From Comamonas sp. lk (GTDB lineage: Bacteria; Pseudomonadota; Gammaproteobacteria; Burkholderiales; Burkholderiaceae_C): a stretch of DNA of 25,047 nucleotides. The stretch's first letter is position 1, and the number at the start of each line of letters is the position of its first letter. Positions 1 to 7,727 of the stretch are shown here, in pieces. The stretch is from NCBI GenBank assembly GCA_945875225.1, contig CAMCJY010000003.1, forward strand, positions 1-25,047. Reading direction: 5' to 3'. The position numbers were made by a program, and so were the translations under genes. The notes below the pieces were generated by a model. That model was not told the origin of the DNA and made no database searches. It saw nothing but the letters and a program-made list of their open reading frames with translations.

Positions 1-954
1 CCCAAGCTGCGCATCGTCATGAGCTTTCATCCCTTACTCATCGGTGGCAATCCGTATTCAGTCACTTGCGTGTATGCACTCATCCATGCGCTGGAGCGGC
101 GCTGGGGCGTGCACTCGGCCATGGGCGGCACCGGCGCCATCGTGCGCGAGCTGGTCCATTTGCTGCAGGCGCGCAATGTGCCCATCCGCTACAACACGCC
201 AGTCACCCGCATCCGCGTCGAAGGCGGCCGCGCCCGTGGTGTAGAGCTGGCCAGTGGCGAATTTATTCCCGCTGACATCGTTGTCAGTAATGGCGACGCC
301 GCCTGGACGTATCGCCACCTGGTGGAGCCGCAACACCGCAAGCATTGGAGCGATAAGCGCATTGCTAAAGGCAAGTATTCGTCCGGCCTGTTTGTCTGGT
401 ACTTCGGTACCGACCGCCAGTACCACGATGTGCCGCACCACATGATGGTGTTGGGGCCGCGTTACAAAGGCCTGCTGCAAGATATTTTTAAAAACCACAC
501 GCTGTCCAAAGACTTCAGCCTGTATTTGTATCGGCCCACCGCCACCGACCCTTCGCTGGCCCCGCCCGGATGCGATAGTTTTTATGCGCTCTCCGTGGTG
601 CCCAACCTCAGCAGCGGCACCGACTGGGCCGCGGTGACCGAGCAATACCGCGACGCGATTGCCACCGCTTTGCAAGAAAGCGTGCTGCCCAACCTGAAGC
701 AGCATGTGGTCTCGTCCAAAGTCACCACGCCGCAGGATTTTCAGGACCGCTTGTGGTCGTACAAAGGCGCAGGCTTTGGGCTGGAGCCCATCCTCACGCA
801 AAGCGCCTGGTTCAGGCCGCACAACCGGTCCGAAGACGTGCAAGGTTTGTTTATCGTCGGTGCCAGCAGCCAGCCCGGTGCTGGTGTACCCAGTGTGTTG
901 ATGTCCGCAAAAATGCTGCAGGAGGTGGTGCCCGATGTCACAAGCTTTGTCTGA
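1..954 (+). CDS. crtI: Phytoene desaturase, C-terminal part (5' end outside window)
   Basis: CrtI is a membrane-associated FAD enzyme that desaturates phytoene to neurosporene or lycopene, the acyclic precursors used by CrtC/D/A. The frame is open from base 1 (317 residues visible); the first ATG at 19 is internal, because the sequence before it is coding and the N-terminal FAD dinucleotide-binding fold is missing. Visible CrtI traits are the FHPLLIGGNPY segment, a glycine-rich AMGGTGAIV segment and the C-terminal FAD-contact motif FIVGASSQPGAGVP about 30 residues before the end. The stop lies 20 bp inside crtB, so the two are probably translationally coupled. The split from CrtD is secure: a second, complete CrtI-like desaturase with a different tail lies at 5459-7012. 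Which end product it makes cannot be read from this sequence. Confidence 0.96.
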   Translation, partial: PKLRIVMSFHPLLIGGNPYSVTCVYALIHALERRWGVHSAMGGTGAIVRELVHLLQARNVPIRYNTPVTRIRVEGGRARGVELASGEFIPADIVVSNGDAAWTYRHLVEPQHRKHWSDKRIAKGKYSSGLFVWYFGTDRQYHDVPHHMMVLGPRYKGLLQDIFKNHTLSKDFSLYLYRPTATDPSLAPPGCDSFYALSVVPNLSSGTDWAAVTEQYRDAIATALQESVLPNLKQHVVSSKVTTPQDFQDRLWSYKGAGFGLEPILTQSAWFRPHNRSEDVQGLFIVGASSQPGAGVPSVLMSAKMLQEVVPDVTSFV

Positions 955-2008
955 ATACAAGAGCGTCGCCACTCCCAAGGCCTACGACCTGGAGGCTTGC
1001 CGCGAGCTGATGCGCGGCGGCTCCAAGTCTTTCTTTGCGGCCTCCAAACTGCTGCCCACGCGCTTACGTCCACCGGCTATCGCGCTCTACGCCTATTGCC
1101 GTTTGGCCGATGATGCGATCGACCTGGGCCAAGACCCCAAGCTGGCCATGCAAGACTTGCAACAACGCCTGGACGAAATCTATGAAGGCCGTCCTGGCGC
1201 CATGGACGCCGACCGCGCGCTGGCCCATGTGGTGCACCGCTACGGCATACCGCGTGGTTTGCTCGATGCATTGCTCGATGGCTTTTTGTGGGACACCCAG
1301 GATCGCCGTTACGAGACCCTGGCCGATGTCGAGGCCTATGGCGCGCGCGTGGCCGGTACCGTGGGCGCCATGATGTCCATCATCATGGGCGCATCCACCG
1401 ACACCGCTATTGCCCGCGCCTGCGAAATGGGTGTGGCCATGCAGTTGACCAACATCGCCCGCGACGTGGGCGAAGACGCGCGCAACGGCCGCCTGTACCT
1501 GCCGCGCGCCTGGTTCCGCGAAATCGGCATGGACGTCGACGCTTGGCTGGCAAACCCGGTGTTTGATGCACGCATTGCCGGTTTTACCCAGCGCTTGCTG
1601 CTGCGCGCCGATGTGCTGTACCGCCGTGGCGAATTTGGCTTGGCCGAGCTGCCTTGGGACTGTCGCCCCGCGATTCAGGCCGCACGCTTGGTGTATGGCG
1701 AAATCGGCAAAAAACTGGAGCGCGATGGCCTCAACTCGGTGGACCGCCGCACTGTGGTGTCCACCAGCCGCAAACTTGCGCTGATCGCGCGCGCCGCCGC
1801 GGTGGCCGTCAAGGCCCCGGCCATGCCGGCGGTAGCCATCAGCCCGGTCCCTGCGATAGCATTTTTGGTCGATGTGGTCAGCCGCGACCGCCGCCCCGCC
1901 AGTGACAACAAACCCTGGACGCTGCCCAAGCGCAGCTTTGACCAGCGTGTGGAGTGGATGGTGGACTTGTTCGGGCGCTTGGAGCAACGCGAGCGGGTCA
2001 ATCGCTAA
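935..2008 (+). CDS. crtB: Phytoene synthase
   Basis: CrtB condenses two geranylgeranyl diphosphates head-to-head into phytoene, the first committed carotenoid step. The 357-residue protein carries both aspartate-rich motifs of the squalene/phytoene synthase family: RLADDAID near residue 58 and NIARDVGEDARNGRLYLP near residue 178, which bind diphosphate through Mg2+. The ATG at 935 is preceded by a strong ribosome site (aggaggt, about 8-14 nt upstream) that lies inside the end of crtI, giving a 20-bp overlap. GGPP would come from CrtE on the other strand at 17868-18764. The length is slightly above typical bacterial CrtB because of the tail. The assignment is firm. Confidence 0.96.
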   Translation: MSQALSEYKSVATPKAYDLEACRELMRGGSKSFFAASKLLPTRLRPPAIALYAYCRLADDAIDLGQDPKLAMQDLQQRLDEIYEGRPGAMDADRALAHVVHRYGIPRGLLDALLDGFLWDTQDRRYETLADVEAYGARVAGTVGAMMSIIMGASTDTAIARACEMGVAMQLTNIARDVGEDARNGRLYLPRAWFREIGMDVDAWLANPVFDARIAGFTQRLLLRADVLYRRGEFGLAELPWDCRPAIQAARLVYGEIGKKLERDGLNSVDRRTVVSTSRKLALIARAAAVAVKAPAMPAVAISPVPAIAFLVDVVSRDRRPASDNKPWTLPKRSFDQRVEWMVDLFGRLEQRERVNR

Positions 2009-2014
2009 ACCACC

Positions 2015-2239
2015 GTGTCGCTCAAACTCGTCGAGGTTGGGATATTGGTATGCGCGGGGGTATTGTTCGTGTGGTGGCAAATGCGTGATCTGCGCATCGC
2101 CCGCGAGCAAACGCGACAGAAACGGCTAGCCGAGCAGGCCGCGAAAGCTGCAGATGAGGCGCAAGGCGAATCCGATGCTTCAGTGAGCAAACAAAGCGCC
2201 AGCGCAAGCCCACCAGACGGAGGGCCGCATGCACCCTGA
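2015..2239 (+). CDS. Small single-span membrane protein, function unknown
   Basis: This 74-residue protein has one hydrophobic stretch near the N-terminus (about residues 7-22, VGILVCAGVLFVWW), then a basic and alanine-rich amphipathic segment (RIAREQTRQKRLAEQ) and a Ser/Pro/Ala-rich tail. It looks like a small membrane-anchored protein with a short helical cytoplasmic part. I do not recognise a family. It starts with GTG six bases after the crtB stop with no clear Shine-Dalgarno, so translation would depend on coupling to crtB. Its last 11 bp overlap the next gene, which has a good ribosome site inside it. The tight packing between crtB and a second membrane gene supports it being real and co-expressed with carotenoid synthesis, but a role is not deducible. 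Confidence 0.6.
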   Translation: MSLKLVEVGILVCAGVLFVWWQMRDLRIAREQTRQKRLAEQAAKAADEAQGESDASVSKQSASASPPDGGPHAP

Positions 2240-2681
2240 GCTTAAAGTCATCCACCTGGTATGCGCCGCGCTGTTTCTGGGCAATGTCATTGTCAGCGGC
2301 GTGTGGGCGCTGTTGGCCGAGCGCACGCGCAACCACGCCATCATCCAGTTCAGCAACACCATGGTGCTGATTACCGATGCTATGTTTACCCTGACCGGCG
2401 CTGTCGGTGTGGTCTGGACCGGACACGGCATGGCGGTGCATTTTGATGGCGGCGCGGACCACCTCTGGATTCAGTGGTCGTATGCGCTGCTGAGTTTTTC
2501 CGGGCTGATATGGCTGCTGGTGCTAGTGCCTATCCAGTTGAAGCAACGCGCCTTGCTGCGCGCCAGCGATACTGTGGGCGAAGACTATTGGCGCCTCTCG
2601 CGCATCTGGCAAATCTCCGGCGCGATAGCCACGGTGCTGCCCCTGCCGATTGTGTATTTCATGGTGAACAAATCGGTTTAA
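2229..2681 (+). CDS. DUF2269-type integral membrane protein
   Basis: The 150-residue protein has four hydrophobic segments (about residues 5-27, 40-64, 80-103 and 125-146) and the His/Gly/Trp-bearing start HPELKVIHLVCAALFLGN typical of the DUF2269 'predicted integral membrane protein' family. Conserved His and Trp residues near the membrane faces could bind a cofactor, but none is proven for this family. The ATG at 2229 has a cggagg ribosome site 6-7 nt upstream and overlaps the preceding gene by 11 bp. The stop is 2 bp before the next start. Its place in the crtIB transcript suggests a role linked to pigment membranes or redox, which is inference only. Confidence 0.8.
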   Translation: MHPELKVIHLVCAALFLGNVIVSGVWALLAERTRNHAIIQFSNTMVLITDAMFTLTGAVGVVWTGHGMAVHFDGGADHLWIQWSYALLSFSGLIWLLVLVPIQLKQRALLRASDTVGEDYWRLSRIWQISGAIATVLPLPIVYFMVNKSV

Positions 2682-2683
2682 GC

Positions 2684-3592
2684 GTGGCATCTTCCACCGC
2701 TTCATTGAACGGCCAAGTCATCCTGATTACCGGTGCGGCCTCTGGCATAGGCGCGGCCACGGCTTTAGAAGTGTTGGCCCAAGGCGGCGTGCCGGTGCTG
2801 GTGGACTGCGACGCCGAACCGCTGGCCGCTATGGCAGCGCGCTGCGGCGGCGCGGTGCTGCACTTAGTGGCGGATGTGACCGACTTGCCTGCCATGGAGC
2901 AAGTGGTGGAGCAAACCATTGCGCGACATGGACGCATTGATGTGGTGTTTGCCAACGCCGGTGTAGCCGCTTTTGGGCCGCTGGCGCTGGTGGACCCGCA
3001 GGCCTGGAAGCGTTGTGTGGAGGTGAATGTGTTTGGCGTGTTCAACACCGTGCGCGCTGCGTTGCCCGCTGTCATGCAGGCGCGCGGCTATGTGCTGATC
3101 AACGCCTCGGTGTCCTCGTTTGCACACCCGCCGGTGATGTCGGCCTATGCCGCCAGCAAATCGGCGGTGGAGGCCATGGGCAATTCGTGGCGCATCGAGC
3201 TGGCCTCGCATGGCGTGGACGTGGGCGTGGTACACGCCGGCTGGGTGAGCACGCCGCTGGTCACCGAGGGCGCGCTGCACCCCGGCTTTGTGCGCCTGCG
3301 CGCCACCATGCCCGGCCCGCTCAATAGCGAAACATCGCCACAAGACGCCGCCCGCGCCATCGTGCGCGGCATGCAAGCGCGCAAAGGCCGCATCTGGATC
3401 CCCGGCTGGTTGCGAATGCTTTACGCCCTGCGCGCCCTGCTGCACCTGCCCTTTGCCGAACGCGAACTACGCCGCGCCGCGCCGGAGATCGAGGCGATTT
3501 ATCTCGAAGGGCTGGAAGCGGGAGGGGCGCTGGCTTCGTCGTTTGGGCCTAGGGAGAGGGAGAGGACCTTGGCTAGAGAGCGGGGTGTTTGA
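2684..3592 (+). CDS. Short-chain dehydrogenase/reductase (SDR)
   Basis: This is a classical SDR of 302 residues if read from the GTG at 2684, which directly follows the upstream stop. It has the nucleotide-binding TGAASGIG at residues 16-23, Asp41 at the end of the second beta strand (favouring NAD(H)), FANAG at 89-93, catalytic Ser142 and the Tyr155-x3-Lys159 pair in SAYAASK. A C-terminal extension of about 60 residues with a basic, hydrophobic stretch (IPGWLRMLYALRALLHLPF) resembles SDRs that sit on membranes and act on lipid-like substrates. No ribosome site is seen before the GTG; TTG at 2702 is another possible start. Being last in the crtIB run, it may act on a carotenoid or lipid alcohol/ketone, but the substrate is unknown. 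Confidence 0.85.
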   Translation: MASSTASLNGQVILITGAASGIGAATALEVLAQGGVPVLVDCDAEPLAAMAARCGGAVLHLVADVTDLPAMEQVVEQTIARHGRIDVVFANAGVAAFGPLALVDPQAWKRCVEVNVFGVFNTVRAALPAVMQARGYVLINASVSSFAHPPVMSAYAASKSAVEAMGNSWRIELASHGVDVGVVHAGWVSTPLVTEGALHPGFVRLRATMPGPLNSETSPQDAARAIVRGMQARKGRIWIPGWLRMLYALRALLHLPFAERELRRAAPEIEAIYLEGLEAGGALASSFGPRERERTLARERGV

Positions 3593-3664
3593 TTTCAGGG
3601 CCGCTTACGACCCCATGCTGCCTGTCGTCCCGGAATTGGTAACTACCGGAATGCCTAGGAACCA

Positions 3665-3682
3665 GACATGATAAAATATGTC
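3665..3682. promoter_or_regulatory. Inverted repeat at the start of the toxin-antitoxin-like module
   Basis: Arms gacat and atgtc flank an 8-bp AT-rich centre (gataaaat). The repeat covers the first candidate ATG (3668) and ends just before the second (3683). Its place and AT-rich core resemble an autoregulatory operator over a -10 element; if so, translation would start at 3683. The arms are short and this is a weak call. Confidence 0.3.
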
Positions 3683-3979
3683 ATGGCTGATCGAAAAATC
3701 GTCGATGATACGCACCACATCACAAAAAAGCGTGGGAATGGTCAGCTTCGACGTGAAATTTGGGTTGATACGCAAGGTCACGTGACTCGTTACAACCTTG
3801 CTTACATCAACCATACACTGCATGCTGGCGATAACGGGCGTGTGGTGGGTTATGACAATCAACATGGGCATCACCACCGGCACTATTTCGGCGTTGTGGC
3901 TGCAATTGAATTCACAAGTTTTGATGATGTTGAGGATCAGTTCCAGACGGATTGGGCAGCACTCAGGAGAACCGTATGA
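3668..3979 (+). CDS. Putative toxin of TumE (DUF6516) family
   Basis: A 103-residue protein (98 if it starts at ATG 3683). The segment RVVGYDNQHGHHHRHYFG, a basic/His-rich loop after a two-strand RYNLAYI motif, matches the DUF6516/TumE-type toxin pattern as I know it. The C-terminus is an acidic helix. It is followed, with a 4-bp ATGA overlap, by a winged-helix protein, the usual partner arrangement for this family. Base composition is clearly lower in GC than the flanking carotenoid genes, which suggests transfer. Enzyme activity is not evident from the residues alone. The family call rests on motif and context, not on a profile search. Confidence 0.65.
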   Translation: MIKYVMADRKIVDDTHHITKKRGNGQLRREIWVDTQGHVTRYNLAYINHTLHAGDNGRVVGYDNQHGHHHRHYFGVVAAIEFTSFDDVEDQFQTDWAALRRTV

Positions 3980-4350
3980 AAAATGTCACTCTTAAAGCAG
4001 GTAACGAACAAGATTTTTTTCGCAGAGGAAAGGCCTTGGCGCGATTGGCTGATGCGAGCCAACCGATACCAGAGGAACGCACAGTCAGCTTCGAAGACCC
4101 TGCCGATCTTCTGCGCCTGCTGACTGCCCGAAGACTCGACGTATTCCGCAGTGTCAAGGGTGAACCGGGTTCGATCACGGTCATCGCTGGGCGACTGCAT
4201 CGCGATCGCAGCGCTGTAAAACGTGATGTAGACCAGTTAGCACAAGTCGGTCTTGTAACGATTGAGACCAAGACGCTTCCAGGTCATGGTCAAATGAAAG
4301 AGATTAGAGCGGCTGCAGGCATTTTCCGCCTCGAAGCGATGGTCATGTGA
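3976..4350 (+). CDS. Winged-helix DNA-binding protein, probable antitoxin (HVO_A0114-like)
   Basis: A 124-residue protein. Residues about 35-105 form a likely winged helix: RLDVFRSV, then ITVIAGRLHRDRSAVKRDVD (recognition helix) and a wing-like VGLVTIETKTLPG. This layout matches the HVO_A0114-type MarR-like regulators that commonly accompany DUF6516 toxins. The ATG at 3976 overlaps the toxin stop (ATGA) and has an aggaga ribosome site 6 nt upstream. It would neutralise the toxin and probably repress the shared promoter, perhaps at the inverted repeat at 3665-3682. Toxin-first order is seen here. The functional pairing is inferred from adjacency and family habits. Confidence 0.65.
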   Translation: MKNVTLKAGNEQDFFRRGKALARLADASQPIPEERTVSFEDPADLLRLLTARRLDVFRSVKGEPGSITVIAGRLHRDRSAVKRDVDQLAQVGLVTIETKTLPGHGQMKEIRAAAGIFRLEAMVM

Positions 4351-4468
4351 ACCAGTTGGACACCACAAAAGCAGCAATTTTTTCCAGCCCCGCCGCATAC
4401 TTCAGGTTTGCACGCAGCACTTGCTTCACCCGTTCTTTGTTGTCTTTGTTCCAGCCACTTGCGCCAGG
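4343..4468 (-). pseudogene. Possible 3' remnant of an unrecognised gene
   Basis: An open stretch of 41 codons on the minus strand, bounded upstream by a TAG and with no plausible start, reads like the C-terminal part of a normal soluble protein (GWNKDNKERVKQVLRAN, then LEKIAAFVVSNW). It converges on the end of the winged-helix gene with an overlap of 8 bp. The family is not recognised. It may be debris left by the event that placed the toxin-antitoxin-like module here, or chance. Confidence 0.25.
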
Positions 4469-4586
4469 CTAGTGTAGTGTGGGGATGGATTCGGTGGCTG
4501 GTTTGGCCATGGCTTAGGGGTGATGGTGTTTGGAATCAGCTAGCCTTCCAATCGCCTCGACTAGCCTCCTTTTGCGCCTCCGCCCC
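4469..4586. other. Non-coding junction between the module and crtC
   Basis: No gene is supported here. Together with 4351-4468 this makes a gap of 236 bp between the two convergent transcription units. It contains an inverted repeat (ttggaa at 4530-4535 and ttccaa at 4546-4551, 10-nt loop) without a T-run, so it is not a convincing terminator for crtC. Confidence 0.4.
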
Positions 4587-5546
4587 TCAGCCCCGCCTAG
4601 GCATCCGCCAAGGCAGCATCATGCGCACCGGCAGCGACACCAGGCGCGGTACATCCAAAGATTCATGGACGGCCGTGACGTCTTCGCCCAGCAGGCGGGT
4701 GCGCAGCAGGGAGCGCACGTAAAACGGCGTGTCTTCCAGGGTGCTAACCAGTTGCGGGGCACTGCCAGTTTCGCTGCTCATGGCGCGTGGGATGCGCCAG
4801 CCGGAGTGCGGCAGGGCGTGGCGCGGCGGGGCTTCGAAGGCAGTGGTCTCGCCGTTGCGCGCAAAGCGTTGCGCCACCACGCGGCCCGGGCCTTCGCGGG
4901 GGCGTACGTCATAGACCACGGCGGTTTCGCCATTGGCCATTTCGGCGCGCGCCCAATCCCAGTCGCGAAAGCCTTTTTCTACGGGCTCGTCGCCTTCGTT
5001 GGAGTCCATGTAAGCGTGGCCGCTCCAGCGTGCGCTGGGCTTGTCTAGCTCCACCTCCACGCGCGAGCAGGGCGCGATCGGGCCCCAGCGGTGGCGTCCT
5101 GCGTTATCCAGTGGGGTGACAAAATTGCACAGGCCTTCGGGCCGTACGGTGACGCGGCCACGCACGCGCATAGGGATGGGCACATTGATTTCGTCAAACT
5201 CGATGCGCAGCGCCTGACCGTCCCAGTGCAGGCTGCTGGGGCCTATGCGATAGTGGTTTGCACTGCGCTCGATGTGGCTGCGGCCCCGCTCGGTCATGGT
5301 CCAGCGTTTGCCGGCTTTGCCGTACAGCGCTACGTTGAGGGCGCAGTAGTTTTCGGCCTCTGCCACGCCGCCGCCCAGCTTGCGCGCCAGCGCGTAGTAG
5401 GGCGAGAACACGCTGCCCACAAAGGCGATGATGGACAGGCCGTGCTGGCCGTCGTCGCTTAGCGCGTCGACATACCACCAGAGATAAGCACCCGGCGCGA
5501 CCGGCTGGTCGAATCGTGGTGCGCCATCAGCGTGGCGGCCGCCAAT
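4587..5546 (-). CDS. crtC: Carotenoid 1,2-hydratase (hydroxyneurosporene synthase); start unresolved
   Basis: CrtC adds water to the 1,2 double bond of neurosporene or lycopene, giving the tertiary hydroxyl that CrtF later methylates. The conserved family N-terminus is present (FDQPVAPGAYLWWYVDALSD and FVGSVFSPYYA), followed by the ALYG and HWDG segments of the CrtC lipocalin-like fold. The start is odd. Family similarity begins near 5515 inside the 3' end of crtD, but no ATG, GTG or TTG lies in frame between about 5750 and 5420. I give the ATT at 5546 as a provisional edge: it would leave about 11 residues before FDQPV. The GTG at 5420 would give 277 residues but drop WWYVDALSDDG. Possible explanations are a non-standard start, a true shorter protein, or an indel. 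It overlaps crtD and ends the superoperon. Confidence 0.88.
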   Translation of the reverse strand: MGGRHADGAPRFDQPVAPGAYLWWYVDALSDDGQHGLSIIAFVGSVFSPYYALARKLGGGVAEAENYCALNVALYGKAGKRWTMTERGRSHIERSANHYRIGPSSLHWDGQALRIEFDEINVPIPMRVRGRVTVRPEGLCNFVTPLDNAGRHRWGPIAPCSRVEVELDKPSARWSGHAYMDSNEGDEPVEKGFRDWDWARAEMANGETAVVYDVRPREGPGRVVAQRFARNGETTAFEAPPRHALPHSGWRIPRAMSSETGSAPQLVSTLEDTPFYVRSLLRTRLLGEDVTAVHESLDVPRLVSLPVRMMLPWRMPRRG

Positions 5547-7012
5547 CGGCCCGACATGGCTGCCATTGGTACGCCCGGCCCCGGATGCACGCTGCCCCCC
5601 GCCAGGTACAGGCCCGGCACCGGGCTGCGCGCTGAGTGCCGCGCAAAGGCCGACATCCAGCCGTGGGTTGCCTGTCCATACAGCGCCCCCCCGCTGCCCG
5701 GAAACAGGCGGGCAAAGTCCTGCGGCAGCGTACGCACCCGTTGCTGCGGCTGCCATTGCAGATCCAGGCCACAGTGGCGCATCAAGTCCAGGCTGTTCGA
5801 TTCGCATCTGTCTATCTCCCCTGCATCAAAACTATGGGTGTCGCCATCTGCCGGTGCATTGACCAGGCACAGCAAGCGCTCCGGGCCGCTGTGCGCAAGG
5901 CCGCTGTCTTGCCGGTCTTGCGCGCATACATAAACCGTGCCGTGGCGCGGCAGTCTGCGGCCTTGAAAAATATCTTCAAACTCACTTCGGTAGTCATTAT
6001 CAAAAAACACGTTGTGCCGTACCAGCGGGAAGCCACTGGCGGTGGCGTGCATCGCCATGGTAAAGGCCGACAGCGAACGGGTTGCGGCGGGCACCGGCTT
6101 GAACGAGGGCCGTAGCGCGTCGCCCAACAGGCCCTGTCCCAGCGCCGCCACGTCGCCGTTGAACACCACATCGTCCGCAGCGATGACTTCGCCGCTGGCC
6201 AGTTGCACCCCGCTGACCTTTCCTTTGACTAACAAAATTTTCGTGCAAGCCTGGCCGTAGTGCGACTGCACGCCGTGTTTTTCCCCTAAGCTGGCCAAGG
6301 CCTGCGCCACGGCAAACATACCGCCTTGCACCGACCAGACGCCATCGAGCTCCACTTGCGCCACCAGCATCAAAGTGGCGGGCGCGGACCAGGGCGAGGA
6401 GCCGCAGTAGGTGGCGTAGCGGCCAAAGAGTTGCTGCAAGCGCGGGTCGTGAAAATGCCGGCCCAGGCTGCGCCACAGGCTGGCAAACGGCCCCAGGCCC
6501 GCCAGCGTAGTCATGCCGCCAACGCCCAGGTCACCCACCATGCTCAGCAGGTTGGGGCGCTCGCTGCGGATATAGGGTTTCTCCAGGGCGTCATACAGCG
6601 CGCGGGTTTGCTTGCAAAAGCCTAAAAAACGTTTCGCCTCTTGCGGGCTGCTAAAGCGGGCGATAGCGTCGGCGCTGGCCTGGGTATCGGCCAGCAAGTC
6701 CAGTTGCTGCGTGCTGCCGCGCCAAGCATGGCGGGCGAGCACGCCAATGGGCTCCAGCGTCAAGATGTCTTGTAGCGATGTGCCCATCTCGGCCAGCATT
6801 TGCTCCAGTACCCAGCGCATGGTGAACACCGTGGGCCCGGCATCTACACCTACACCATCGACCAGGGTCTGGCGGATCTTGCCGCCCGGTGTGGCTGCGA
6901 CCTCAACCAAGGTTACGTCTAGGCCCCGGTGCGCCAGCACCAATGCGCTGCACAAGCCGCCTATGCCCGCGCCCACCACCACTACGCGGCGCGTGCGCAA
7001 GGGGTCAGCCAT
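5459..7012 (-). CDS. crtD: Hydroxyneurosporene / methoxyneurosporene 3,4-desaturase
   Basis: CrtD is a CrtI-family FAD desaturase that introduces the 3,4 double bond into hydroxylated or methoxylated acyclic carotenoids. The 517-residue protein has the N-terminal FAD motif VVVVGAGIGGL (residues 10-20) followed by an acidic end of strand two, and the C-terminal LYLAGGSVHPGPGVPMA motif. The tail RSRRVLISGGMSTR resembles other CrtD C-termini and is distinct from CrtI at 1-954. The ATG at 7012 lies 8 bp inside crtA, and its 3' end overlaps the N-terminal coding part of crtC out of frame. Context next to crtA and crtC separates it from crtI. Confidence 0.95.
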   Translation of the reverse strand: MADPLRTRRVVVVGAGIGGLCSALVLAHRGLDVTLVEVAATPGGKIRQTLVDGVGVDAGPTVFTMRWVLEQMLAEMGTSLQDILTLEPIGVLARHAWRGSTQQLDLLADTQASADAIARFSSPQEAKRFLGFCKQTRALYDALEKPYIRSERPNLLSMVGDLGVGGMTTLAGLGPFASLWRSLGRHFHDPRLQQLFGRYATYCGSSPWSAPATLMLVAQVELDGVWSVQGGMFAVAQALASLGEKHGVQSHYGQACTKILLVKGKVSGVQLASGEVIAADDVVFNGDVAALGQGLLGDALRPSFKPVPAATRSLSAFTMAMHATASGFPLVRHNVFFDNDYRSEFEDIFQGRRLPRHGTVYVCAQDRQDSGLAHSGPERLLCLVNAPADGDTHSFDAGEIDRCESNSLDLMRHCGLDLQWQPQQRVRTLPQDFARLFPGSGGALYGQATHGWMSAFARHSARSPVPGLYLAGGSVHPGPGVPMAAMSGRLAAATLMAHHDSTSRSRRVLISGGMSTR

Positions 7013-7715
7013 AGTCGCGCTCTTTCCAGCGGCCTTCTATGGAGATGGGAACAAAGCGGGCGAACATAGATTCTGAAAAATACTGATTTCGCGTTGCCGC
7101 TTTGATAGCGTCCAGATGCGGGCCCGAACGCGCATAGGCATCCATGGCATACAGCTTATCCCAGATCGTAAAAGTGGCCTGGCGCAGAAAGGGTGCCTCG
7201 CCCAGGCCCACGGCCAGTTGTATCCCTTGTGCGCCCTCTATCGCAGCTTGCGAGGGTGGCGCATGGTTCCAAAAAGCCGAGGCTTTGCGCAAGTGAATCG
7301 AGGCGCGCGTTAGCGCTGCAATCGGCCCGCTGCTAGGCTTGTCTGTTACCAGATCCAGTGCGGTTCCGTCCCAGCTGCCCCGGCAGGACCAGGTGCGCAG
7401 CAGGACCAGGCACAGTTCACGCGAGCGCTCGCGGTAGCTCTGCAACAGCGGCGAATGTGCCAAAAAATCACGCGCAGCCAGCGAGGTATGAAATACCAGA
7501 AAAAGCCCCTGACGCGAACTGCTGGGTTTGAGGCCAAAGCCCCCTTCGTAGCCACTGCCCAACACTTTGGCAAAGTGAACGCCATCGATCGCTAACCAAG
7601 GGGTAGGGCCTTTGACAATCCGGGTCCAACCCCAAACAAGCGATGCCGGTGCAATATCCGCCAGCACCAGCACTATCGTCTGGTCGCTGTCCTTGTTTGC
7701 GGTGGCGACATCCAT
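7005..7715 (-). CDS. crtA: Spheroidene monooxygenase
   Basis: CrtA inserts a keto group at C2 of spheroidene or spirilloxanthin with O2, giving spheroidenone-type red pigments under oxygen. The protein is 236 residues from the ATG at 7715 and fits the family through TIVLVLADI, FGLKPSSSRQGLF, the TRASIHLRKASAFWNHAP segment and the C-terminal YFSESMFARFVPI. A GTG at 7742 would add nine residues, but that codon is part of the 3' arm of a terminator hairpin (7728-7761), so I prefer 7715. The gene overlaps crtD by 8 bp. Its presence predicts ketocarotenoids made when oxygen is available. Confidence 0.93.
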   Translation of the reverse strand: MDVATANKDSDQTIVLVLADIAPASLVWGWTRIVKGPTPWLAIDGVHFAKVLGSGYEGGFGLKPSSSRQGLFLVFHTSLAARDFLAHSPLLQSYRERSRELCLVLLRTWSCRGSWDGTALDLVTDKPSSGPIAALTRASIHLRKASAFWNHAPPSQAAIEGAQGIQLAVGLGEAPFLRQATFTIWDKLYAMDAYARSGPHLDAIKAATRNQYFSESMFARFVPISIEGRWKERDYG

Positions 7716-7727
7716 GTCCGGTTGTCC

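Noticed and set aside
58..978. Long open frame on the minus strand opposite crtI
   Set aside because: It is the antisense shadow of a high-GC gene; composition is unlike a protein family and it conflicts with clear CrtI coding.
1064..2110. Long minus-strand frame opposite crtB
   Set aside because: His/Ala/Gly-rich shadow of crtB codons without recognisable domains.
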